Source: Odoribacter sp036657595
GTDB lineage: Bacteria; Bacteroidota; Bacteroidia; Bacteroidales; Marinifilaceae
DNA: 64,000 nt
Assembly (NCBI GenBank): GCA_036657595.1
Contig: JAVXFZ010000004.1
Span: 16,520 to 80,519 of the forward strand
Direction: 5' to 3'
Positions 25,439-33,857 of the stretch are shown in pieces. Under the pieces are notes generated by a model. The model ran no database searches, was not told the origin of the DNA, and saw only the letters and a list, made by a program, of their open reading frames with translations. Every line of letters begins with the position of its first letter. The stretch's first letter is position 1. Both the position numbers and the translations under genes were made by a program.

Positions 25439-26884
25439 TTAAAATTCAGCATTCTTTGGCGCACGTGGGAAAGGAATTACATCACGGATATTTCCCATTC
25501 CTGTAACAAACAGTAATAAACGTTCAAATCCCAGTCCGAAGCCACTATGTGTGGCAGAGCCGAACCGGCGGGTGTCGAGATAGTAAGACATACCCTCAAG
25601 AGGTATACTCACTTCTTGCATACGAGCTACCAGTTTGTTATAATCTTCTTCACGTTGTGATCCGCCGATGATCTCGCCTATTTGCGGGAATAATACATCC
25701 ATTGCAGCGACGGTCTTTCCATCCGGATTCTGTTTCATATAAAAAGCTTTGATCTCTTTCGGGTAGCCGGTTAATATGACTGGCTTTTTAAAATGCTTTT
25801 CTACCAGATAACGTTCGTGTTCACTTTGCAGGTCAACCCCCCAGCCTTCCACCGGATATTGGAATTTACCGTTTTTATTTTGTTTGCTGTTTCTCAATAT
25901 TTCCACCGCTTCTGTATAAGTCACGCGTTCAAAATCGTTTGATAATACAAAATTCAGTTTTTCAATCAATTCCATTGAACGATCTTCAGCTTTTTTATCC
26001 TTTTCTTCCTCCTGTAACCGCTGACTCAAGAATTTTAAATCGTCTATACAGTTATCCAATGCGTAACGGATTAAATATTTCAAAAAATCCTCAGCGAGAT
26101 CCATATTGTCGTTCAAATCACTGAAAGCAACTTCCGGTTCAATCATCCAAAATTCTGACAAATGGCGTGTTGTATTTGAATTTTCAGCGCGAAAGGTTGG
26201 TCCGAAGGTGTAAATTTTACCCAATGCCATTGCTCCCAACTCTCCTTCTAATTGTCCGCTTACTGTAAGATTTGTGGCTTTCCCGAAAAAATCTTGTTTG
26301 TAGTCAACCATTCCTTCTTCGGTCAATGGAGGATTTTTTGCATCTAATGTAGTCACTCGGAACATTTCGCCGGCTCCTTCACAATCTGATGCCGTGATGA
26401 GTGGTGTATGCAAATAGAAGAATCCATTTTGATTAAAGTATTGATGAATGGCAAATGCCATCGCGTGGCGAATACGGAAAACTGCACTGAATGTGTTGGT
26501 ACGAAACCGCAAATGTGCTACTTCACGCAAAAATTCAAGGCTATGCTTTTTGGGTTGTATCGGGTATTTTTCCGGATCAGCTTCTCCGAGCACTTCCAGT
26601 GCGCTTGCCTGTATTTCGTGCATCTGTCCGCTACCGGCACTTTCCACCAACAATCCTTTCGCGTGAATAGCTGCTCCCGTTGTCACCTTTTTCATCAGCT
26701 CTTCCGGGAAATTATTCATATCAACGACAATCTGTATATTGTTAATGGTTGATCCGTCATTCAGCGCAATAAAATTCACTTGTTTGTTACCTCGCTTGGT
26801 TCTTACCCAGCCATTGATTTCCACTTCTTTACCACAATCTGCTGATTGTAGCAGATCTTTTACTGAAAACTTTTTTGTGCTCAT
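25439..26884 (-). CDS. asnS: Asparaginyl-tRNA synthetase
   Basis: A class IIb aminoacyl-tRNA synthetase of 481 residues. The N-terminal OB fold (EINGWVRTKRGNKQVNFIALNDG) binds the anticodon, and the catalytic core shows motif 2 (TFRAENSNTTRHLSEFWMIEPE) and motif 3 (GFGLGFERLLLFVTG). The NTTRHL rather than DTPTHL-type spelling and the insertion typical of AsnRS favour asparagine over aspartate. Minus strand, 78 bases upstream of rpoN. Confidence 0.96.
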   Translation of the reverse strand: MSTKKFSVKDLLQSADCGKEVEINGWVRTKRGNKQVNFIALNDGSTINNIQIVVDMNNFPEELMKKVTTGAAIHAKGLLVESAGSGQMHEIQASALEVLGEADPEKYPIQPKKHSLEFLREVAHLRFRTNTFSAVFRIRHAMAFAIHQYFNQNGFFYLHTPLITASDCEGAGEMFRVTTLDAKNPPLTEEGMVDYKQDFFGKATNLTVSGQLEGELGAMALGKIYTFGPTFRAENSNTTRHLSEFWMIEPEVAFSDLNDNMDLAEDFLKYLIRYALDNCIDDLKFLSQRLQEEEKDKKAEDRSMELIEKLNFVLSNDFERVTYTEAVEILRNSKQNKNGKFQYPVEGWGVDLQSEHERYLVEKHFKKPVILTGYPKEIKAFYMKQNPDGKTVAAMDVLFPQIGEIIGGSQREEDYNKLVARMQEVSIPLEGMSYYLDTRRFGSATHSGFGLGFERLLLFVTGMGNIRDVIPFPRAPKNAEF

Positions 26885-27179
26885 CTTTTTTAATTTACAC
26901 CTGATAACTGATTAAAATTCTATTTTCAAGGTACGATAAAAGCCTGTAAACCCTATAAAGCCAATAAAATATTTTTCGATGAAGTCTTATCTACCGTGCG
27001 TTCCAGAGGAATCTACCGGCGCGATTGACTTGCAGAATCGTATAAATTAAATGGACAAAAGGGCTTTTTTCGCGACCATTGATTTGCAAAAATAATAAAA
27101 TAAGGTAAAAATAACGAGGCTTAGGAGATAAAACTTTGAGAATCCTTTCATTGAAGCATCATTATCTTCGGCGTGGGGC

Positions 27180-28301
27180 TTATTCGATAAATAAGTCGCT
27201 AAAAATACGATCCGACACTAACCATCCTCGTTCGGTCAATCGGAGGTGAGATCCCGAATCTTCCAGCAGCCCGCACTCTGTGTATGAAAGTAATTTCGTT
27301 TGCATTTCTTTCCGGAAATGGGGGTATTTAGAACTGAATGTTTTTAAATCTAATCCCCACATTGTTCGAAGATTTGTCATTATGCTTTCATTGTACTTAT
27401 CATTTTCTGTTAATCTCTCTTTTTCAATATTTAATTTATTGTTATTTAAACTACTAATATATGATTTTAGATTAGAAATATTCCATTGTCGGGACTCCAG
27501 ATCATAGGAGTGAGCGGAAGCACCTAAACCGATGTATTCTTTCTGTTGCCAATAGGAAGTATTGTGCATTGAATACTTGAAGTTTTTAGCAAAATTAGAT
27601 ATTTCATAATGTTCATAACCAATATGTTTTAAATAATCTGATATTCTCAAATACTGCTCGGCAAGGATATCATCTTCTTCCGGTTTAAATTTCCCTTTTT
27701 CTATCAATTTCTCAAAAACAGAATTAGAATCAATACTTAGCATATATATTGATACGTGTGATATAGGCAAGCGATGTACCATTTCAAGATTATATTCTTC
27801 ATCACTTGTTTTACTACCCGGTAGTCCGATAATCAGGTCGATGCTGATGTTGTCAAATCCACAAGCAGCTGCTCGTTCTACGGCTTCTACTGCCTGTTGG
27901 GATGTATGTGTGCGGTTTATGCGTTTTAGCACATCGTCGTTGAATGATTGAATGCCAATACTTAAACGATTAAAACCGAGTTGGCGGAGTCCCAATAATT
28001 TTTCCTCCGTCGCATCTTCCGGATTCATCTCGATGGTTCGTTCCGCCTGTTTTGATAAATTCCACGTATTCTGTACTTTGTTGACGATTATCTCAATATC
28101 TTGTATATCTAAATAGGAAGGGGTACCCCCTCCGAGATAAAGTGTATCTACTTGTCTCTCGTGAAGATAATTTTTTCTCAATTCCATTTCTTTGCACAAA
28201 GCGGTAATGTATTCATTTTTTAATTGTACAGATGCCACTGAATAGAAGCCACAATAAAAACATTTACTGCGGCAAAAAGGAATATGTATATAAATACCCA
28301 T
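27180..28301 (-). CDS. hemW: HemW-type radical SAM protein
   Basis: The 373-residue protein starts with the radical SAM cluster motif C-x3-C-x2-C (Cys10, Cys14, Cys17) in HIPFCRSKCFYCGF, where an additional Cys is absent at the position that distinguishes HemN. Further blocks: TLYLGGGTPSYL, EMNPEDATEEKL, RLSIGIQSFND, and the HemW C-terminal domain. HemW is thought to bind and deliver haem rather than oxidise coproporphyrinogen, although many genomes label it a coproporphyrinogen oxidase. It has its own promoter with an overlapping palindrome. Confidence 0.9.
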   Translation of the reverse strand: MGIYIHIPFCRSKCFYCGFYSVASVQLKNEYITALCKEMELRKNYLHERQVDTLYLGGGTPSYLDIQDIEIIVNKVQNTWNLSKQAERTIEMNPEDATEEKLLGLRQLGFNRLSIGIQSFNDDVLKRINRTHTSQQAVEAVERAAACGFDNISIDLIIGLPGSKTSDEEYNLEMVHRLPISHVSIYMLSIDSNSVFEKLIEKGKFKPEEDDILAEQYLRISDYLKHIGYEHYEISNFAKNFKYSMHNTSYWQQKEYIGLGASAHSYDLESRQWNISNLKSYISSLNNNKLNIEKERLTENDKYNESIMTNLRTMWGLDLKTFSSKYPHFRKEMQTKLLSYTECGLLEDSGSHLRLTERGWLVSDRIFSDLFIE

Positions 28302-28328
28302 ACCGATGCGTTTGATTGTTAAATATTT

Positions 28329-28353
28329 GATGTTTAAACGCTACCTAAACATC
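28329..28353. promoter_or_regulatory. Palindrome at the hemW transcription start
   Basis: GATGTTTA (28329-28336) and TAAACATC (28346-28353) are perfect inverted repeats around a 9-base spacer. They sit directly downstream of the hemW -7 box, over the expected start of transcription, a usual place for a repressor operator. Confidence 0.55.
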
Positions 28354-28355
28354 GA

Positions 28356-28388
28356 CAAATGTAATCATTGTATCGGAAATAAAGCAAA
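28356..28388 (-). promoter_or_regulatory. Promoter of hemW
   Basis: On the minus strand TTTG lies at 28388-28385 and TACATTTG at 28363-28356, 21 bases apart, matching the Bacteroidota promoter form. The start codon is at 28301. Confidence 0.55.
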
Positions 28389-28610
28389 TCACTGTTGGTG
28401 TATATAAAAATCACTGTCGGCATAGAGTCTCCTCTGAGTATCTCTAAAATATCGCTTACTTTCACTCATTGTAAAATCGTATCAAAGCCATATCAAATTT
28501 GCTCGTCAATGGATTTAATTTGTATTTGATGCGGATAGATTCGATCTGTATCCTATTTTTGAGAAGGCGATAAATAGGCGATAAACAAACGCATTTCTAT
28601 ATCTTTTTAT

Positions 28611-28618
28611 TACATTTG
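28611..28618 (+). promoter_or_regulatory. -7 box for the TonB receptor gene
   Basis: TACATTTG fits TAnnTTTG and lies 24 bases before the chosen ATG at 28643. It argues against an upstream TTG start at 28616 inside the box. The rest of the gap from hemW (28389-28610) shows an imperfect 13-base direct repeat AAATCACTGTnGG near 28386 and 28408 and nothing else clear. Confidence 0.55.
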
Positions 28619-28642
28619 TGGAGCAACAATGTTTTGTTTCTT

Positions 28643-30880
28643 ATGCATAGACTTCTGTTTATGGCGTTTTTTTTGTCTTCTTTTCTGACGTCAGCACAAA
28701 CAACTGTTGTCGGACGGGTTGTTGTTTATAATGGCGAGCCTGTTTGCGGAGTGAACATTTGGTGTCCTGAACAGGAGCGGGGGACCTCGTCTGATTCTAC
28801 CGGATATTTTGAATTAACGTGTGATATTCCTTGTACACTTGAATTTTCTCACTTGCTTTATAAGAAAGAATGTTGTAGGATTACAGCCACCGAGAGCCCT
28901 TTTGTGGTCGTCCTGCGTAACAAGTTTAATAATCTGAAAGAAGTGGTCGTTGCGGGGAAAACAACCCCGGGACGTGTTTATTCTTCGAAAAAATGGATTG
29001 AAATGATTCCTGCTATTCTCGGAGAGCAGGATATTCTGAAATATTTGGCGACGACGCCGGGGGTTGTAACTACTAATGCCCTTGATCCGGGGATTTACGT
29101 TCGGGGAAGTAATAGTTGTGAAAACGGTTTTCTTACTCATAATATGGAGATTGCTAATCCTGATCACCTAACAGGTATTCTCTCTACGTTTGATCCTTAT
29201 CTGTTGAATAATTCGGTTATTTATAAGAGTGGCTACCCGGCAAATTATAACAGTTATTTGTCTTCTTATATTCAGATGCAACCGGATCCCGGTAATAAAA
29301 AAGAGTATGAAGGCGAATTGACATTGGGATTGGTGTCTTCCGCTTTGAAAGCACAGGGACCGATCTTGAAGAATCACACGTCGTTTGCAGCTTCCATCCG
29401 TACTTCTTATTTACAGACGATCGCTAAGTTGTATAATAAGTCCATCAAGGGAGAAGAGAATCAAAACTATATGCCGGAATATGGATTTAATGATGTGACG
29501 GTTAGTTTGGATTCCCGTTTATCAAATCGCTGGAAAGTTTCTGCTTTTGGACTTTTTACGATGGATCAATTGACGATGAAATTGAATGAAAATGTGCAGT
29601 ATGATTTTGATTGGCATACCTGTTCTGCTAATGCCGGTGTGTGGTATACCCCTGCAAATGGCGATGTCCTTCATTTTCGTGTGGGTATAAAATCGGCTTT
29701 CAGCAAAGGCGATGCGGGTGGTTCTATTCCTATGGGTGGAGGTAATCGCAATTATTCAGCCATCGCAAGAATAATGTATGGGCATATATTTTCCGATAAA
29801 TGGCAATTGAATATAGGAGGGAAATTTGAGCAGGCGCGTTTTGAAACAGCGAATAAGCCCGATGTGCAAGATGATATATTGGTACGTAGTTCGGACAAGA
29901 ATTTCAATATTTATGAATTATATGGAGATTTAACTTATCGGATCAATGATTTTTTTACTTTATATGGAGGATTAAATTATCAGTATTATAGGGGTGATTC
30001 TCACGTTTCTTGTTTTTCTCCTCGTGCAAAGTTCAGTTTCTCGCAAGGAGGGTTAACGCTTTGGGCGGATTATGCGCAAACAGCTCAATATCTGAGTTTG
30101 TATCCTTATTTTACAGTTAAAACTCCTGTCGATATTTGGTATCCGTTGGAAAAAGGGATGAAACCGGCACGTTGTCATCAGTTTTCGATAGGAGCGGAGC
30201 AAGATATTGGAGATAAGATTAATCTTTATGCCGGTATATTTTATAAGAAAATGGTGGACGTTAAAGATTTTTCATCAGGTATTTCCACTCAATATACTGC
30301 TTTAGCAGATAATATGATCGAAGGATCCGGATATGCGAAGGGGGTGGAATTTAATTTGGCTTTGAGTTTGGGAAGATTTTCTTCCAGAGCTAATTATACT
30401 CTTTCTGAATCCAAACGAAAATTTGCGGAAATTAATCAGGGAAAATCTTTTTTTCCTCCTTATGATGTCAAGCATAATGTTGTCATCAATGGTTCTTATG
30501 ATTTTTCTACCCGATTCACTCTGAATGCATTGTGGACTCTTTCTTCAGGTGTATATACAACGTTTCCCGTTGGAGTAGTTGTTGCTCATAATATTACCGG
30601 AAGTGAAAATAATCCGGTGTTAATTCCTGTTTATACAGATCGTTATAATTATAAATTACCGAATAATCATCGTTTGGATGTGAATTTAGATTACCTGATT
30701 CCTTATAAGTGTTGTAAATTAAAACTGAGTATTGGTGCGTATAACGCTTATAATCATTCAAATCCATCGTTTGTATATTTTAAGCCGGAGGAGTCTGATG
30801 GGGAGCATACAAAATTTATCCCCAAATCTAAAGTCATATTACCATTTATTCCGTATATTTCGTTGCGAATTAGATGGTGA
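28643..30880 (+). CDS. TonB-dependent outer-membrane receptor
   Basis: The 745-residue protein has a signal peptide (MHRLLFMAFFLSSFLTSAQ), an N-terminal carboxypeptidase-regulatory-like beta domain (TVVGRVVVYNGEPVCGVNI to about residue 95), a plug domain (VATTPGVVTTNALDPGIYVRG-like stretch near 145-165) and a C-terminal barrel ending in YISLRIRW with the usual final aromatic residue. It is smaller than SusC proteins (about 1000) and lacks a SusD partner; instead a DUF4249 lipoprotein follows. The pair probably imports an unknown ligand. The ATG at 28643 is preferred because the upstream TTG falls in the promoter box. Confidence 0.9.
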   Translation: MHRLLFMAFFLSSFLTSAQTTVVGRVVVYNGEPVCGVNIWCPEQERGTSSDSTGYFELTCDIPCTLEFSHLLYKKECCRITATESPFVVVLRNKFNNLKEVVVAGKTTPGRVYSSKKWIEMIPAILGEQDILKYLATTPGVVTTNALDPGIYVRGSNSCENGFLTHNMEIANPDHLTGILSTFDPYLLNNSVIYKSGYPANYNSYLSSYIQMQPDPGNKKEYEGELTLGLVSSALKAQGPILKNHTSFAASIRTSYLQTIAKLYNKSIKGEENQNYMPEYGFNDVTVSLDSRLSNRWKVSAFGLFTMDQLTMKLNENVQYDFDWHTCSANAGVWYTPANGDVLHFRVGIKSAFSKGDAGGSIPMGGGNRNYSAIARIMYGHIFSDKWQLNIGGKFEQARFETANKPDVQDDILVRSSDKNFNIYELYGDLTYRINDFFTLYGGLNYQYYRGDSHVSCFSPRAKFSFSQGGLTLWADYAQTAQYLSLYPYFTVKTPVDIWYPLEKGMKPARCHQFSIGAEQDIGDKINLYAGIFYKKMVDVKDFSSGISTQYTALADNMIEGSGYAKGVEFNLALSLGRFSSRANYTLSESKRKFAEINQGKSFFPPYDVKHNVVINGSYDFSTRFTLNALWTLSSGVYTTFPVGVVVAHNITGSENNPVLIPVYTDRYNYKLPNNHRLDVNLDYLIPYKCCKLKLSIGAYNAYNHSNPSFVYFKPEESDGEHTKFIPKSKVILPFIPYISLRIRW

Positions 30881-30946
30881 TTTTGTTTTGATAGTGGCTG
30901 CATATCTTAGAAATTTATGGGGGGATGGTATTGAAATATTTAATTT

Positions 30947-31738
30947 ATGAATGATAAATTACTCTTTTTTATAGTGGTACTCTTTTTTTCTTCCTGTATG
31001 CCGGAGGAAAATTTACCCATTCGTGATGTTGGGGAGGCACCGGAGTATTTCATTGAATGTTATTGTAAGGCGGGAGCTATTTTTTCACTGTCTGCCACTA
31101 CTGTGCTACCGGTTTCTAAGGATTTGAAGGTGGATTTTTCAAAGGAAATGGATGTAACTATTTTTGCCGGTAAGGATATAGAATTGCTTCATTCCTTATA
31201 TACGCTTCCCGGTTCGGATTTTATTTATAATTATGGTAGCAAGGAATGCTTTGACAGTGCGGGACTGGATTCGTTGTCTTTATTTATTATGACCGCCGAC
31301 GGCAAACGAATCAGTTCATCCACCTTTATTCCTTCTCCTGTCAGTATACACGACTGTCGGTTGGAAAACAAGGAGGTTTGTGTCAGTTTTTACACATCGG
31401 AGCTGCCGGAAGAAAATTATTATATATATGTAGTAGAGGCGATGAGTCGGGATATTATTGTGAGCCAAGAAGTTTGTTATTTGGATGATAGCGATGTTTC
31501 AAGCTCCCGACTGATAGAAAAACGACTTATTCTCCCGAATATTCAACAGGCAGATCAAGTCGTTGTTAATTTAAAAAGGATTACGAAGGCAAATTATGAA
31601 TATCAAATCTCTTTGAGTGTTGCGAACTCTGCCAATCAAAGTAGTATTACTACGCCGGTTCCTTTGAAAGGAAATTTATCGGGAGCCCTTGGTATATTTA
31701 CTTGTTATACCGAAGATCGCAGGTCGATAGAACTTTAA
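30947..31738 (+). CDS. DUF4249-like lipoprotein
   Basis: The 263-residue protein carries a lipobox at FSSC (cysteine at 17) and a beta-rich body. The order of segments (PEYFIECYCKAGAIFSLSATTVLPVS, then a strand-rich middle and a domain with NYYIYVVEA) resembles DUF4249 lipoproteins, which regularly follow TonB receptors in Bacteroidota. It lies 66 bases behind the receptor. I infer that it caps or assists that receptor on the cell surface, as in other TonB/lipoprotein pairs. Confidence 0.68.
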   Translation: MNDKLLFFIVVLFFSSCMPEENLPIRDVGEAPEYFIECYCKAGAIFSLSATTVLPVSKDLKVDFSKEMDVTIFAGKDIELLHSLYTLPGSDFIYNYGSKECFDSAGLDSLSLFIMTADGKRISSSTFIPSPVSIHDCRLENKEVCVSFYTSELPEENYYIYVVEAMSRDIIVSQEVCYLDDSDVSSSRLIEKRLILPNIQQADQVVVNLKRITKANYEYQISLSVANSANQSSITTPVPLKGNLSGALGIFTCYTEDRRSIEL

Positions 31739-31794
31739 ATTTATGTCTTGTAAATTATTTTTAATGACAGGCGATTGTTTTTTAGTGTAAACTA

Positions 31795-31825
31795 TTTGAT
31801 TATAAATAATCTTTGATTAATTTTG
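31795..31825 (+). promoter_or_regulatory. Promoter of the rplM operon
   Basis: TTTG at 31795-31798 and TAATTTTG at 31818-31825 with 19 bases between them, an ideal Bacteroidota promoter. Transcription would start near 31832, leaving a structured leader of about 180 bases. Confidence 0.75.
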
Positions 31826-31856
31826 TCCCTCATTTTGGAGTGGTGGACACTTTAAA

Positions 31857-31943
31857 CTGCAAGGCTGAACCTTAGCCATTTACCTTGCAGGCACATTTCC
31901 GCTGTAAGATTTTCGGTCTGCCCGACCGTCGCGTTCTTCTTAC
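31857..31943 (+). ncRNA. Structured leader RNA upstream of rplM
   Basis: Two helices follow the promoter. CTGCAAGG (31857-31864) pairs with CCTTGCAG (31883-31890). A second hairpin pairs GTAAGA (31904-31909) with TCTTAC (31938-31943) and, inside, CGGTC (31914-31918) with GACCG (31924-31928). Position and form fit an autoregulatory ribosomal-protein leader, where L13 or S9 would bind its own mRNA. Such leaders are known for many r-protein operons; this one is inferred from folding by eye. Confidence 0.55.
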
Positions 31944-32010
31944 CTGTGTTAATTGCAAGTACACACTGCTTCAGAAAACAAACAGATGTTTAATTAAAAA
32001 TTAAAAAGAA

Positions 32011-32466
32011 GTGGATCAAGTTAGTTACAAAACAACTTATGTCAACAAAGCCACAGCACAAAAAGAATGGGTTTTGATTGATGCAGAGAATGAGGTTTTG
32101 GGACGTCTTGCCTCGAAAGTTGCGAAACTATTGAGAGGTAAGTACAAACCAAGCTACACCCCTTATGAAGACTGTGGTGACAATGTGATTATTGTCAATG
32201 CAGAAAAAATCGTGTTAACTGGAAATAAGTTAACAGACAAAGTGTACACTCGTCATACCGGATTCCCCGGAGGACAGCGTCACACCACACCGGAAGCTCT
32301 TATGCGGGTACATCCGGATAGAATTATAGAACACGCCGTTCGTGGTATGCTTCCTAAAAATCGTCTGGGAAGAGCAGTATTGAACAACCTTCACTTATAT
32401 GTTGGTTCAGCTCACAAGCACGAAGCTCAACAACCGAAGGTAATTGATTTAAACTCTTTAAAATAA
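32011..32466 (+). CDS. rplM: Ribosomal protein uL13
   Basis: L13 is an early assembly protein of the large subunit. The 151-residue protein contains EWVLIDAENEVLGRLASKVA, GDNVIIVNAEKI, the HTGFPGG segment and RAVRGMLPKNRLGR-type block. The start is GTG (GTGGATCAAGTT...), and this N-terminus (M-D-x-x-S-Y-K-T) matches what I recall of Bacteroidales L13 proteins. Six bases separate it from rpsI. Confidence 0.97.
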   Translation: MDQVSYKTTYVNKATAQKEWVLIDAENEVLGRLASKVAKLLRGKYKPSYTPYEDCGDNVIIVNAEKIVLTGNKLTDKVYTRHTGFPGGQRHTTPEALMRVHPDRIIEHAVRGMLPKNRLGRAVLNNLHLYVGSAHKHEAQQPKVIDLNSLK

Positions 32467-32472
32467 CAGATT

Positions 32473-32859
32473 ATGGAAGTAATTAATACAATCGGAAGAA
32501 GAAAAGCAGCAGTAGCTCGCGTTTACGTTAGTGAAGGGAAAGGTAATATCACGATTAATAAAAGATCGTTGGAGGAATATTTCGCTTTACCTACTCTTCA
32601 ATACATTGTAAAACAACCACTTGAATTATTGGGAGTTACCGGTCAGTATGACATTAAGGTTAATCTTGATGGAGGTGGTTTTAATGGTCAGGCAGAAGCC
32701 CTACGTTTGGGTATTGCTCGAGCATTGGTTGAAATCAACGCGGAAGATAAGACAAAATTAAAAGCAGCGGGTTTTATGACGAGAGATCCTCGTGAAGTTG
32801 AGCGTAAGAAACCCGGTCAGCCAAAAGCACGTAAGAGATTCCAGTTCTCTAAACGTTAA
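32473..32859 (+). CDS. rpsI: Ribosomal protein uS9
   Basis: S9 is a head protein of the small subunit whose C-terminal tail reaches the P-site tRNA. The 128-residue protein starts with NTIGRRKAAVARVYVSEGKG and ends with the basic tail KKPGQPKARKRFQFSKR, both diagnostic. rplM-rpsI is the conserved pair. Confidence 0.98.
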   Translation: MEVINTIGRRKAAVARVYVSEGKGNITINKRSLEEYFALPTLQYIVKQPLELLGVTGQYDIKVNLDGGGFNGQAEALRLGIARALVEINAEDKTKLKAAGFMTRDPREVERKKPGQPKARKRFQFSKR

Positions 32860-32878
32860 TCTCAGTTTAGTATCTAAA

Positions 32879-32912
32879 TTGACGGGACTCCTGCAATGGG
32901 ACTACCCGACAA
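32879..32912 (+). ncRNA. Hairpin in the rpsI-rpsB spacer
   Basis: TTGACGGG (32879-32886) pairs with CCCGACAA (32905-32912), leaving one symmetric A-A mismatch; the inner 18 bases can add a short TCC/GGA pairing. It lies about 40 bases before the rpsB start and may be a binding site for S2 or a translation control hairpin. An upstream in-frame ATG at 32896 lies inside its loop. Confidence 0.45.
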
Positions 32913-32952
32913 TTGCTTACATTCAGAAAGTAAACTTAAAAAAAACAGACAA

Positions 32953-33744
32953 ATGTCAAATACAAATTTCGACGAATTATTGAATGCAGGTTGCCATTTT
33001 GGTCACCTCACCCGTAAATGGAATCCTAAAATGGCTCCTTATATTTTTATGGAGCGTAATGAGATCCACATCATCGACCTGAACAAAACAGCTATTATGC
33101 TCGACAAAGCAAGCGCAGCGTTGAAGCAAATCGCTAAATCAGGAAGAAAAATTCTGTTTGTTGCAACAAAGAAACAGGCTAAGGACATTGTTGCTGAAAA
33201 AATTTCTAATATTAATATGCCTTTCGTAACAGAAAGATGGCCGGGTGGTATGCTTACCAATTTCCCGACAATCCGTAAGGCAGTGAAGAAAATGACCACC
33301 ATTGATAAGATGGAGAAAGACGGAACTTTTGATCATCTTTCAAAACGTGAAAAGCTTCAGATAGCACGTCAACGGGCAAAACTCGACAAGAACTTGGGCA
33401 GTATTGCTGACCTGACCCGTTTGCCGGCAGCTTTATTTGTGATAGATGTTATGAAAGAGTACATCGCAGTGAAAGAAGCCAGAAGTCTTGGTATTCCGGT
33501 GTTTGCGATGGTAGATACCAATTCAGATCCGAATTGTGTCGATTTCGTTATTCCGTGTAATGACGATGCTTCAACTTCCATCAGTTTAGTGATCGGTAAG
33601 ATTGCTGATAGTATTCAGGAAGGTCTTTCTGAACGTAAAGCTGAGAAAGAAAAAGAAGGAGCTGAGAAAAAAACGGTAGCTAAGAAAACGGTAGCCGGTG
33701 AAGAGGTGGAAGAGAGTGTAGAGGTGGAAGCCACTGAAGAATAA
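32953..33744 (+). CDS. rpsB: Ribosomal protein uS2
   Basis: S2 joins the small subunit late and contacts S1. The chosen ATG at 32953 (MSNTNFDELLNAGCHFGH) gives 263 residues and the normal N-terminus; an in-frame ATG at 32896 would add 19 residues unlike the family. Conserved blocks include HFGHLTRKWNPKM, ERWPGGMLTNF, and DTNSDPNCVDFVIPCNDDA. The C-terminus has a lysine/glutamate tail. It is followed by a long inverted repeat and tsf. Confidence 0.97.
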   Translation: MSNTNFDELLNAGCHFGHLTRKWNPKMAPYIFMERNEIHIIDLNKTAIMLDKASAALKQIAKSGRKILFVATKKQAKDIVAEKISNINMPFVTERWPGGMLTNFPTIRKAVKKMTTIDKMEKDGTFDHLSKREKLQIARQRAKLDKNLGSIADLTRLPAALFVIDVMKEYIAVKEARSLGIPVFAMVDTNSDPNCVDFVIPCNDDASTSISLVIGKIADSIQEGLSERKAEKEKEGAEKKTVAKKTVAGEEVEESVEVEATEE

Positions 33745-33746
33745 TT

Positions 33747-33828
33747 AAAAAAGTCAAAAGGTCAAAGACGTTGAAGAAGTCAGACACTTTTACAGGTACC
33801 CGACCTTTTCGACGCTTTTGACTTTTTT
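33747..33828 (+). repeat. Long inverted repeat between rpsB and tsf
   Basis: AAAAAAGTCAAAAG (33747-33760) is exactly complementary to CTTTTGACTTTTTT (33815-33828). An overlapping AAAAGGTC (33756-33763) can instead pair with GACCTTTT (33802-33809). The outer stem ends in a T-run, so one fold looks like a terminator while the other breaks it, the design of an attenuator. It would set the rpsB to tsf ratio. Confidence 0.6.
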
Positions 33829-33857
33829 GACGATTCAGACACACAAAATTAAATACT

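Noticed and set aside
32896..32952. Upstream in-frame ATG for rpsB
   Set aside because: It lies in a spacer hairpin and the 19 extra residues are not part of any S2 N-terminus.
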